From contig NC_003070.9 in the NCBI RefSeq assembly GCF_000001735.4, positions 23,545,971 to 23,609,970 of the forward strand: a stretch of 64,000 bases of DNA. Direction: 5' to 3'. The DNA comes from Arabidopsis thaliana. Taxonomy: Eukaryota; Streptophyta; Magnoliopsida; Brassicales; Brassicaceae. The notes beneath the pieces are model-generated. The model worked only from the letters and a program-made list of their open reading frames with translations, did not search any database and was not told the origin of the DNA. The position numbers were made by a program, and so were the translations under genes. Below are positions 33,130-43,263 of the stretch, piece after piece (the first letter of the stretch is position 1; each line of letters opens with the position of its first letter).

Positions 33130-33668
33130 AATATAATTGGTAGGAACAAGTCTTGGTTTTTGCTTCAGAATCTTTCACAAAACCAATCTGTCAACTTTAT
33201 CTTTTGCCTGGCTGCTTCATCTTATCTAAAGAATATGACTAGGGTATGATCAACCCATCTAGCTTTCTATCTATCTTCCAAGATTGCAGATATTGCTTCA
33301 GAAACCAATGTGTCAACTTCATGTTTTGCATTCAAGAAATAAAGAACCTACTAAGATGATCAATGTTATAATTTCTACAAAATAATGAAATTCAAAAAAA
33401 CATTTATATATTATATATATAATTTTTTACTTTTGAATTGGTCTACCTCGTTATATGTGGACATCACTGGTTTGAATGGATTAAAAAATATACATCTATG
33501 TGCTCTGTTTGTTATTTAGTTCTTTATATAAATCGATGTGATCTGTTTTGTTCTTTCTCATAAGCTATAATAATGAAGAAGGAACACACAAAAATGATAA
33601 GAATAATTACACACTTTGGAGAATTTCTTCCTTACCCACAACTATTTAATAAACAATTGTACGAATAA
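33130..33668 (+). pseudogene. Promoter plus start-codon stub of a DUF26 gene
   Basis: It parallels the promoters of genes 4 and 5: TTTCACAAAACCAAT...CAACTTTATCTTTTG, TTTGAATTGGTCTACC, GTGGACAT, TATATAAAT and GTTCTTTCTCATAA. It reaches an ATG at 33595 followed by about 24 codons (MIRIITHFGEFL...) and a stop. The rest of the gene is missing, and a second promoter, that of gene 5, follows directly. Confidence 0.75.
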
Positions 33669-33925
33669 GTCTTGTGTACATTAGTTTTCACAAAACTAAA
33701 TTATCAACTTTATCTTTTACCTTAGGCTTCATGTTATGTAAAGATAATCAACGTCTTATATACAAGAATAATGGATTCAACCTTTGAATTAGTCATCAAC
33801 ATTATATTTGGACATTTTGAACTATTTTATTTTTAAAGAGAGACAATGTTTTTCTCTTTTATAAATCTATATGCTCTGTTTTGTTCTTTCTATAAGTCAT
33901 AATAATCAAGAAAGAACACAAAAAA

Positions 33926-34903
33926 ATGACGGGAATCAATACACACTTTGCCGTCGCTTTGTTTTGCTTCTTCTCATTCTCTCTCCGAGCCATGTCCCAA
34001 GCTTCTCAAATGCTTATTGATTGCACCCAATTCGACAACGTCACTCGAACTAGCTCTTATCTTTCAAATCGTGACACGGTCCTCTCTACACTTCGCAACC
34101 GTTCTTCCATCGGAAGCTATTCCAACGCCACGGCCGGGCTTAGCCCAAATACAATCTATGGCATGTTCCTTTGCAGAGGAGACCTAAACAGAACATCTTG
34201 TTCAGACTGTGTCAATGCCACAACGTTAGAAATCTATAAATCCTGCTTTTATCGTAAATCAGCTTTGGTAATCTCTAACGAGTGTATAGTTCGGTACTCG
34301 AACGTTTCTTTTTTCACGCTCGTAGAGGATGTACCTAGTACCGCTAGATTCTCCACGGGAAATTCTTTGGATTCTCCGCAATTTTTCAGTCAAACACTTC
34401 TTGAAAAATTAGACGCACTTATCCTTAGAGCATCCTTGTCTTCGTCGTTACCAGTTCCATATTTTGTGGATGATCAACAACATGTGACTCAATTGGAAGG
34501 TTCCTATGATTTACATGCAATGGTCCAGTGTAGTCCTGATCTTGATCCAAGAAACTGCACCGTCTGCTTGAGACTCGCGGTCCAAAGACTCTCGGGGTGT
34601 TGCAGCCATGCTCAGTTTGCTCGGATCTTCTATACTAAATGTCTCATCACGTATGAAATCTCCGCTTTGCAACCGAACGTAACGAGTCTTGGTGTTACAA
34701 AAAGTGAGTCATTAACAGTATATATCATTTAATTTACATTTCTGGTTCACCGTAACCCTATCTGTCTACAATACAGTTATCAAGAATAAACAACTAAAAC
34801 ATATGTTTTGGCTATTTTTTTTGGTTTTACAGGAAATGAAATTTTTGGGAGAACGGTAATTGCAATCATGACAGGTTTGGTGTTACTATTAATGGTTTTA
34901 TGA
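33926..34903 (+). CDS. DUF26 cysteine-rich repeat secretory protein, array gene 5
   Basis: Two exons (33926-34703 and 34833-34903) give 282 residues. The signal peptide begins MTGINTHFAVALFCFFSFSL. Two DUF26 domains carry CRGDLNRTSCSDC and [13 protein letters not shown]. There is no proline-rich linker. The junction to the last exon reads SLGVTK|RNEIFGRTV, where the donor lies one base earlier than in gene 4, and the exon ends in a hydrophobic run (IAIMTGLVLLLMVL). If the intron is retained the protein ends shortly after at 34732. TATAAAT lies near 33858. Confidence 0.87.
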
Positions 34904-35736
34904 TCAAATGTAGTGATGGTTTAAGGATTGTGGCTACTAATTTATATTTCTGTTCTCAGAATTTGGGTGATGTGCGATGTGTTGTGTTCTCGTGTATGTA
35001 GATTCAAAACCTAGGGAAACAAAAATACAGACATTTGTGTATTTATATGTTACGTACATTTCAATACTTTGGGTTAATGTATGGCAATGTCTCGTGAAAA
35101 TGTAAGATAGGTTAACTATGGAAGCCTATTACGGGTAGAACTTAGAAGTGTATATAATAAGAAAATTTCACGAAATTATTTGTTAAAAACAAATCTTAAA
35201 AGTGTTAATTAGGCAAACTGGAAAAACTTTATCCGAATTCCTCATAAATTTATTTTAAAATTTTGAAAATCTAGTTTCGTACTTCATTTCACGTTGAGAC
35301 TTTAACAATTGACTGAACCAAGGATCTAAACATATCTTGATTTCTATGTATCTCCAACTGTAACTAATATCCTAATAATTTTCTCTAGATTCAACAAAAC
35401 ATGCCTTCCAAATTGTAAGACTAATCAGAGTCTTCTTAACCCCATTAAAAAAGGGTCTTGATCCGTACAAGTCTTATGTTCTGCTTCAGACAATAATATA
35501 ACAAACGTGTCCAGCTTCAATAATTCTGTATTATTCCTAAACAAGTATTTCATCTGGTTTTCAATATTGCAGAATCACAAAGTTAATATTTTATAAAACA
35601 ACATGGCCTCAACAATCACCTAATAGTAATAAAATATTTTTCCTATTTAAAGAGTATATATAATGCATCTTTTTACAAATCTGTCTACTATAAATATCAT
35701 CTTTCACTCATAATTCATAAACAAGAAGAACAAATA
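34904..35736. other. Spacer and promoter of array gene 6
   Basis: Contains the second copy (about 35310-35540) of the intergenic repeat described at 32790. A CTATAAATATC TATA box lies near 35690. No gene seen. Confidence 0.5.
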
Positions 35737-36853
35737 ATGGCAACAATGATCCAAAGTCTCTCTTCTCTCTTTTGCTTTCTTTCTCTTTTATCTCTTCTCT
35801 TCTCTACTAACCTAACCATATCCGAATCTGACCATATCCACATGAGCACCTTCTGCAACCAATTCTCCGACAACTTTACACAAACCAGCACATACGAGAC
35901 AAACCGCGAAACCGTACTCTCCTCTCTCCGCCTCCGTTCCTCTCTCGGATCCTATTCCAATGCCACGGCGGGTATTAGCCCCGACACAGTCCGTGGCATG
36001 TTCCTCTGTAGAGGAGACATCTCAGAAACATCTTGTTCAGACTGTGTTCAAACCGCAACCCTAGAAATCTCAAGAAACTGCACTTACCAAAAAGAAGCTT
36101 TCATATTCTATGAAGAGTGTATGGTACGTTACTCGGATTCATCCTTTTTCTCCCTCGTAGACGAAAGACCTTACATCATTAGATACTCTTTGAGTTATGC
36201 TCCTAACTTGGATCGCTTCCCACAAACACTGTCCGATAAAATGGATGAGCTTATCATCAATGCGACTTCTTCCCCATCGCTATCATCAACACCGTATTTC
36301 GTGGAGGATCAAGAACGTGTGAAACAGTTCGAGGGTTCGTTTGATATAGATTCAATGGCTCAGTGTAGTCCTGATCTTGATCCAAGAAACTGCACAACGT
36401 GTTTGAAACTTGCGGTCCAAGAAATGTTGGAATGTTGCAACCAGTCTCGTTGGGCTCAGATCTTTACTCCTAAATGCCTCTTGAGGTACGAAGCTACCGC
36501 TTTGTCTTCACCGCCTCCACCATATCCATCACCTCCACCACCTTCTTCACCACTTTTTTCACCATTATTGCCGTCTCCCCCGCTTTTTAAGCGGCCGCAA
36601 ACCGCGTCAGGGTTTAGCGGGTCATCTTCTATTAACGTTATAAAAGGTAATTAAGCATGCATATTATATATCATTAATATACGTATATAACCGTTTTGTT
36701 ATACAATTCGGGTTATGAAGAAGAGACTATATAGAGTAAATTACTAAACAGTTTGACTTTTTTACTTGTCTTGCAGGAAACAAATCATTTGGGAGATTTT
36801 TTATTGCGGTCATGACAGCTTATGTGTCAATACTTCTGGGTGTAGGAATGTAA
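35737..36853 (+). CDS. DUF26 cysteine-rich repeat secretory protein, array gene 6
   Basis: Two exons (35737-36646 and 36777-36853) give 328 residues, the longest of the array. The signal peptide begins [20 protein letters not shown]. Two DUF26 domains carry [13 protein letters not shown] and [13 protein letters not shown]. An extensin-like linker ([16 protein letters not shown]...) follows, then [10 protein letters not shown]. The last exon encodes [20 protein letters not shown] plus a short end. Its promoter lacks the CTCTGAATTGGT motif seen in the others. It is the right-hand end of the array. Confidence 0.88.
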
Positions 36854-37325
36854 AGATGACTTTATATTGGTTGTGTGAAGTATGATGTGTTATGTTCTTG
36901 TCTCATAGGATCTAAAATTTTGTTTTTTTTTGTTAGTGTGTTTTCAGTTTTCTTTGTTGGTTTTGAAATTTTTAGTTTGAATAGTTTTGTCAAAACACAC
37001 AATTGTATGGATTGACAGATGAGAAGAAATTGGATTTTTTGTACCATATACCATCCATCTTCTTTTTTCCCCTAATTTTTTTGCTGTCGATTCATAAGTC
37101 TCATGTGTTCAAATTTTCTCAATCTTGATATAAAATTTAAGCCTGTATAATCCTCCGCATGAGGATGAATACATCAAGACATGGATATACAAAGTTGACA
37201 TTTCACAAAATCGAATAAATATACGGTAAAATCAGAATACATGATAGTTCACAATTTGATCCATAGAAATAGCTAGATCTTCACAGAACCCATGAATTGA
37301 GTAGAGAAGCTCATAAGAGACGGAG

Positions 37326-37545
37326 AGCTTCTTCCTCTAATTTTCAGTTTATCTTTTCCTTTGTTGATCAGACCGTACATTTCATTATGCATTATGCAAG
37401 CCTAACGATCATAATTGAAGCTTTGTCTGCAATTTGGGAATCTCGTAAGTGAAGCAGAGCTTCTTCCTCTGATTCTCAATTGTTCTTTTCCTTTGTTGAT
37501 CAGACCATACATTTCATTATGCAAGCCTAATGATCATAGTTGCCA
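37326..37545 (+). repeat. Two-copy direct repeat, about 132-bp period
   Basis: AGCTTCTTCCTCT, then TCTTTTCCTTTGTTGATCAG, then TACATTTCATTATGCA and GCAAGCCTAA, occur at 37326-37420 and again at 37458-37545. They lie between array gene 6 and the end of the DUF760 gene. The region 36854-37704 otherwise shows no gene, and its right part is probably the DUF760 3' UTR. Confidence 0.8.
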
Positions 37546-37704
37546 TTTATGAGTCTGAATCAAAATCTGTGATCTAATTGCAAACAGCCAATACCGTCTT
37601 CTCTTCAAAGTGAGTTCCATCAATTTTACAATAAAAATTACTTGACAAATGAAATCTGAGTTCTTCGGGTAAAAAAAAGCCCCCGCTTTTATTCATTACA
37701 GTGC

Positions 37705-39629
37705 TCAAATAATTTCACCAGGAGGCAGCTCTGCAAGCTTCGGTTGAGTACCAAGCACGCGTTCCATATCAAACCGAACCTCGATATTGCGAATGCTATA
37801 TCCAACTACCATTAACCAATACAACAATTTTGCAAGGTCCGCTGCGCTTGTCTCTGTCACATTCGTCTGTGTAACCACCAAAACATTGATATCAGTCAAT
37901 TCACAATCACACTGTATAAACAACACACAACTCAGAGCAAGTTTCAGCTAAAGAAGTTATTATTAGAGAACCTTCATTTGGTTAGGGTCTGACACAGCTA
38001 GAAGCCTCTTGACAAATGTATTCATGGCTACGGCAACATCTTCGCCTGCAGTGCTTGTAAGCTCCTACAGATTCAAAGCATTCCAATTGATAATAAACAT
38101 TGGAATACAAATTTGATCAAGAGAAATTAATAACAACATATGAATCATCATGCCTTGAGATTTTGAGGTTCGAGAGATTTTAGATACTCCAAGATTTCAT
38201 TCTGCTGATTCGCTGATTTTCTCCCCACTTGACGGTTGAGTTCTTCGATCTCTGCTTCCAGAAGCTCGATATACTTTTTTGCATCAATTTTCTCAGGGCC
38301 AGATACGTTATTCCACCTGATCACTTCCCCAGAAACATTCTTTTGAGTTCCTGGTGCATAGTCTTCATCACCCCCCTGGCTTAATCAGAAATAGAAAACC
38401 AGTGTCACATATAGCCTGATATATCAAACACACGCATATCTACAAAGAGAGAGAGAAAGAAAGTCTAATAGGTTTCAAACCGGTAAACCCCTTATATATT
38501 CAATTAACCAAAGAACTATAACACAAAAGATGATTGATAATCAGGAGAAGTCTAACTCTCAACCACGACCCAAACCAATATACGAGACCAATCCAGAATA
38601 TCCCAACTCGTTCTGCCAAAACTATACTGCGCTCTAGCTAACTGACTAACCTATAGTTGCTGAGCTATCAACGCAGCTACATGGGGTAATTACAATGCTC
38701 CTACAGTATCTTAACACAAGGCTTATCAGCGGGAAGCAAAGAAGAAGCAGAAGTCATCGGCATGTACACGTTTACAGGCCAAGCAAAAAACAGAAGTTAT
38801 AAAACTGAAAATGATCACCTTTTGATCACGTGGTTCAGGAAGAGCAACCTGCTCCAAACTTTGTTGCAATTCAAGACGATATTGAGCGTTTCTAAACATA
38901 TATCCAGTCATCAACACGCTCATCATCAGCTGTGCAAGGTTCTCAGCAACCTAAAGCAATATATAATGCTCAATTCAACAAATAAATCCAAGTAACAAAC
39001 ACAGTACACAACTTGTTGAAAACGTATCGCTTACATAAAGCACTCACAGAGGTGACAGTAACGGCGAAAAACTGCGGTGGCAGCGTTCCAATCATATTCG
39101 TCACAGTTTGTCTCATTGCTTCAACCACCTAAGAAACAAGATAGAATCAATCATAAGCTCTAACTCTAAATGGTTCTTTTGAGAAAATGAAGCAGAGTAA
39201 AGTTACATGTTTAGGGGCACGTTTAACGAACATCTCCATGAACTCTGGCTTCACATTCTGAACATACTCCAGTAGAATATCCCTTCTGCTTTTGGGCTGC
39301 TGCTTAAAACCAGTGATCGATTGTGATTAGGGCTAATATCAATTTCGAATGCTGAACCAATGGAATTTCAAGCTCAAATGCAAATTTACCCGAGTGCCAT
39401 TGGGAGGCGTGGAGGAATCTGCAGAGGAATCAGAAGAAGAACCATAAGCTTTAACTCTCAAAACCAACAAATTCCCAGTTCCGCTACACTTCCAAGTGTT
39501 CGTCTTCAAGGGGAAGGTCACAGAGGAGGAAGTAGTAGAGAGTTTAGGTTCATGGTTGGCTAAAAAAGACGGACAAGGACGAGATGGTGGTGATTGCAAG
39601 AGCGAGAATTGCATTGATAACGAACACAT
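37705..39629 (-). CDS. DUF760 protein, probably plastid-targeted
   Basis: Seven exons, each a multiple of three, give 341 residues: 39390-39629, 39207-39302, 39048-39128, 38819-38950, 38154-38375, 37972-38064 and 37705-37866. The Ser-rich, acid-poor N terminus (MCSLSMQFSLLQSPPSRPCP) looks like a chloroplast transit peptide. The body has two related blocks: VVEAMRQTVTNMIGTLPPQF with LMMSVLMTGYMFRNAQYR, and ...DLAKLLYWLMVVGYSIRNIE, characteristic of the plant/cyanobacterial DUF760 family. A Glu-rich helix (IELLEAEIEELNRQV) links them. The exon at 38154 ends AAG|GCATGA, so the next intron is GC-AG. No GT donor would keep the frame. The molecular function of DUF760 proteins is not known to me. 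Confidence 0.85.
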
Positions 39630-40038
39630 CTCAAGATTTAAACCCTAAAATCGTAGAATCCAACACTAGGATCGCTGGAAATCGAAGCTTTTCGCTAGCT
39701 TCGGATTTTATCTCGCGACTGTGACTTTTTTTTGCACGCTCCTTTTCTTTTTTCCTTATCTTCCAAAATTTGATTATTGTGTAATTGATTTGATTTCATC
39801 AGGAAATTGGTACGAACCGGTTCGGATAAGGAAAATAGTATTTGTTTACGACGTTGTGACAAGTCCACTGGACCAATCAAACCGGTTTCGGAATCGTTGA
39901 GATCGAACCGGTTTTATGATTCAAATTTAAAATTACCGGTTTTCTGGGATTCCTTCATCATCGGTCATCACTCGCTTAGAGTTAGAGTAAGATCGATAAG
40001 AGAACAAAAAAACAAAAACAGGCGAAACAACAACAAAA
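39630..40038. promoter_or_regulatory. Upstream region of the DUF760 gene
   Basis: Short 5' leader of the DUF760 gene, then about 350 bases with several AACCGG/CCGGTT motifs (39817-39940). No coding sequence is supported. Confidence 0.4.
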
Positions 40039-40262
40039 ATGTTGGCTAGGGTTTTGAAATCGGAATCTGCTACTGCTTCTACCTGATTGATCAGCACGAG
40101 ATTGATTCATCTTCTTTCCGTCAAGACATGTATACTTTCATCAAAGGGCCAAGGAACATTAGAAGGAGAGAGTTTGAAATTGACAAGTGGGTTTCATTAT
40201 CTCAAAATTTAAGATGATGCCACTGATTTGTTCGATGATATGGTTAGATCTCACATCATACT
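40039..40262 (+). pseudogene. Relic of the 5' end of a PPR gene
   Basis: It begins with ATG and reads MLARVLKSESATAST, like the mitochondrial presequence start I recall from Rf-like PPR proteins, then hits a stop. Farther on, in another frame, DDATDLFDDMVRS matches the usual first-repeat text of that family. Stops and frameshifts separate the pieces. The central part of the presequence is not recognisable. Confidence 0.6.
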
Positions 40263-41024
40263 AAGAGAAGAAACCATTGTGTGTCACTGTTTGATTTGAG
40301 TCTTGGGAACCAAACGTTGGTTTACAAGAGACTTGTAATTGCTCACGACATATTTGTTTAGTTTATTTTCATATTTTACGTTTAATGCATTAAGCGGATG
40401 GAACAAAATACTGTTGGGTGGAACAAAATACTATCGGATCTTATAGATGTCCATCCGTTTATAAATTTTATTCATAGAAAATATAATAGGTTGGTTCAAA
40501 TTATTATCCCACTTATACACTAAATATTTTATATTTAACAATACTATATTTAGAAGATTTGATTAAGAATTGAATATATATTTGGCAGATTCTTGTACGG
40601 TTTAGTATGAAGCGAAACTCGTTACAGAGCCCAATAATTTGTTCCGTAGGAGAAAAATAGGTTATTTAGTTTCACTAAAATTTATCTTAAAAAAAAATCA
40701 CTAAAATTTAGAAAGAAGAACGATATTGACTTCAATAGCTCCAACTTAACTAATGTCAAAATTTAAGTAGATGTTATAGGAAAAGAAAAAAACGTTATTT
40801 AGATGGCAAAACCAGAGTTAAAGTCCCGGTCCGGCTAGATTAATCTTAACCGGTCAATGTACCGACCAATTAATGGAACCGGTAGTTTTCTGATTATGTT
40901 TTACTACGCTCACTCGGTCTCAGAGCTCACACTGTTTGAATGTACACTCCTTTATGGTTAGAGAGATCGAGAAGTGTGAAAAAAAGAAAAGAGAGATATC
41001 GAGAAGAAAAACAAAAAATCAGGC
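40263..41024. other. Spacer within the broken PPR locus
   Basis: AT-rich DNA with no coding potential seen. It separates the 5' relic from the surviving PPR repeats and probably represents inserted or rearranged DNA. Confidence 0.45.
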
Positions 41025-41152
41025 GAAACTGGATGTAGACCCAATGTTGAAACTGGATGTAGACCCAATGTTCAAACAAAAAATCAGGTAGGATTTCTGA
41101 GGCCGTAGCTTTCTTTGATTATATGGTTGAAACTGGATGTAGACCCAATGTT
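41025..41152 (+). repeat. Three copies of a 24-bp piece of PPR coding sequence
   Basis: GAAACTGGATGTAGACCCAA plus TGTT occurs at 41025-41048, 41049-41072 and 41129-41152. Only the third lies in a continuous PPR frame. The flank CAAAAAATCAGG is also doubled (about 41012 and 41077). Confidence 0.9.
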
Positions 41153-41300
41153 GTCACCTTCAACACACTGATGAACAGTCTTTGTCGTGAGGGTCGAGTT
41201 CTTGAAGCGCTAGCTCTTGTTGATCGGATGGTAGAAGAAGGTCATCAACCTAACGCGGTTACTTACGGAACAATTGTAAATGGATTGTGTAAGATTGGTT
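41098..41300 (+). pseudogene. Out-of-frame PPR repeats upstream of the surviving frame
   Basis: Reads [18 protein letters not shown], then two PPR motifs beginning [18 protein letters not shown] and [16 protein letters not shown]. Near 41297-41302 a few bases are missing relative to the usual family text, so the frame shifts relative to the repeats that follow. A stop is reached at about 41323. Confidence 0.75.
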
Positions 41301-42250
41301 GTCTCGGCTTTGAATCTGCTTAGGAAGATGGGGCAAAGCCACATCAAAGCCGATGTTGTAATCTCTACTGCCATCGTTGATCGCCTTTGCAAGGACGGGA
41401 ACCACATCAATGCTCAAAACCTTTTCACTGAAATGCATGAGAAAGGTATTTTTCCCAATGTTCTCACTTACAATTGTATGATAGACTCTTTTTGTCACTC
41501 TGGTAGATGGAGTGATGCCGACCAATTGTTGCGTCATATGATTGAAAAGCAAATCAATCCTGATATTGTTACTTTCAGTGCATTGATCAATGCATTTGTC
41601 AAAGAAAGAAAGGTCTCCGAGGCTGAAGAAATATACAAGGAGATGCTTCGTTGGAGTATATTTCCTACCACAATCACATATAACTCAATGATCGATGGAT
41701 TTTGCAAGCAGGATCGTGTAGATGATGCAAAGCGCATGTTAGATTCGATGGCTAGCAAGGGCTGCTCTCCGGATGTAGTCACTTTTAGCACCCTAATCAA
41801 TGGCTATTGTAAGGCTAAAAGGGTTGACAATGGAATGGAGATTTTCTGTGAGATGCATCGAAGAGGAATAGTTGCTAATACAGTTACTTACACTACTTTG
41901 ATTCATGGGTTTTGTCAAGTGGGTGATCTCGATGCCGCTCAAGACCTTCTCAATGAGATGATTTCTTGTGGTGTGGCTCCAGATTACATCACTTTCCACT
42001 GTATGCTGGCCGGCTTATGCAGTAAGAAAGAATTACGAAAAGCATTTGCAATATTGGAGGATCTGCAGAAGAGTGAGGTATGTCCTCGTCTCATTTTTTT
42101 TCTTTTCAGTTTATGCTCTTTCATTTTGGGTTTCGGAGAAGTTTGCTATCGAATTGTCCAAGTCAAATTTAAGATACAGAGTCTAGATTAACCCTCTCTG
42201 ATTAGCTTAGTGTGTTTGCTTTGCAGGATCATCATTTGGAGGATGAATGA
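41280..42250 (+). CDS. Truncated pentatricopeptide repeat (P-type, Rf-like) protein
   Basis: The ATG at 41280 lies out of phase with the upstream repeats and joins the downstream frame, giving [19 protein letters not shown]. Exon 1 runs to 42077 and exon 2 is 42227-42250 (DHHLEDE), for 273 residues. Seven 35-residue PPR motifs are visible, for example [36 protein letters not shown] and [19 protein letters not shown]-type PPR proteins bind organellar RNA, and this one would lack a targeting presequence. The full-length family has roughly twice as many repeats. I regard it as a decaying gene that may still be transcribed, since the 5' pieces are scattered over 1.2 kb upstream. It has been annotated as a gene, as far as I remember (At1g63630). 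Confidence 0.7.
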
Positions 42251-43263
42251 AATAATGGAAGATTCAATGCCATTTTGCTTCTTGCTTGATCGATTTCGAT
42301 TCTGATGTTTCCACTTGTTAATTTTTTTTTATTTGTCGTGCTTATTTATTTCACTGTTGAAATGAGATATGTTATGTGATGGTCAATTTTAACTTGTTCT
42401 GATGTCTCTATAAGTGAAAACAACTTTGAAATTTGAATCACTGAAGGTTTCAAATTTCTACCGTCTCTGATAGAAAAATAGAAACACACAACATAAAAGT
42501 TTGAAGATTCACGTATGATTAAGGAAATGGTCTTGTTTTCGTAAGTTTGAAGTTTTACTCATGGATTAGGATCCATTGTCTTGTTATGAGAAGCGTGCAG
42601 CTTTATTCATGGATTTGGGATCCTTGTCTTGTTATATATTTTTTGTAAGTTTACTCATGGAATATGAATCAAAATTATGTAAACATTACAATTCCAGTTT
42701 GTGTGTAATGTATTAATTAATGTATACATAAAATAAGAACAGTTAGTCAAAGTAAATGCATTTGAGAGATTCATGTGTACCTATATGAAATGCTATAACA
42801 CATCTCATTGATTTTGCTCTTTACAGTTTTAAGCTATTGATGTCAAAATTGGGCAACCATGATAGTGCCATAAGAATCAGCAAAAAGAAAATAAAAGAAT
42901 CAATTGGTCTTGATTGGTTCCAGTTAATCCATAATTCTGGTTTGCTCAAGTTTCCCTATTCTTCCTTGTTGAAATTATTACCTTCATTAGGCAAAATTGT
43001 ATTTACAATAATCCAACGATTTTCGTGCGTAACATTAGGTGATTAGAAATTTAGAATCATAGAGAACCTCACAGGTTAAGTGGACAGGGTTAAGTTAATA
43101 GTAAGACATATGAAAACTTAGTTAAGGTGTTTGTTTGAATTATGTTAAGAAAGAAGAACAAAAGGACATCATATGCTTAGTTACACAATTAGCTACCAAA
43201 CAACATCAGATCAAATCCATCACAAATCTTCTTCTTCCAGCCCTCGAGATGAATCTTGTGTCT
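42251..43263. other. Spacer between convergent PPR and kinesin genes
   Basis: 3' flanks of two convergent genes. A local echo of TTTACTCATGG/GGAT..CCTTGTCTTGTTAT occurs three times in 42550-42665. No gene seen. Confidence 0.5.
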
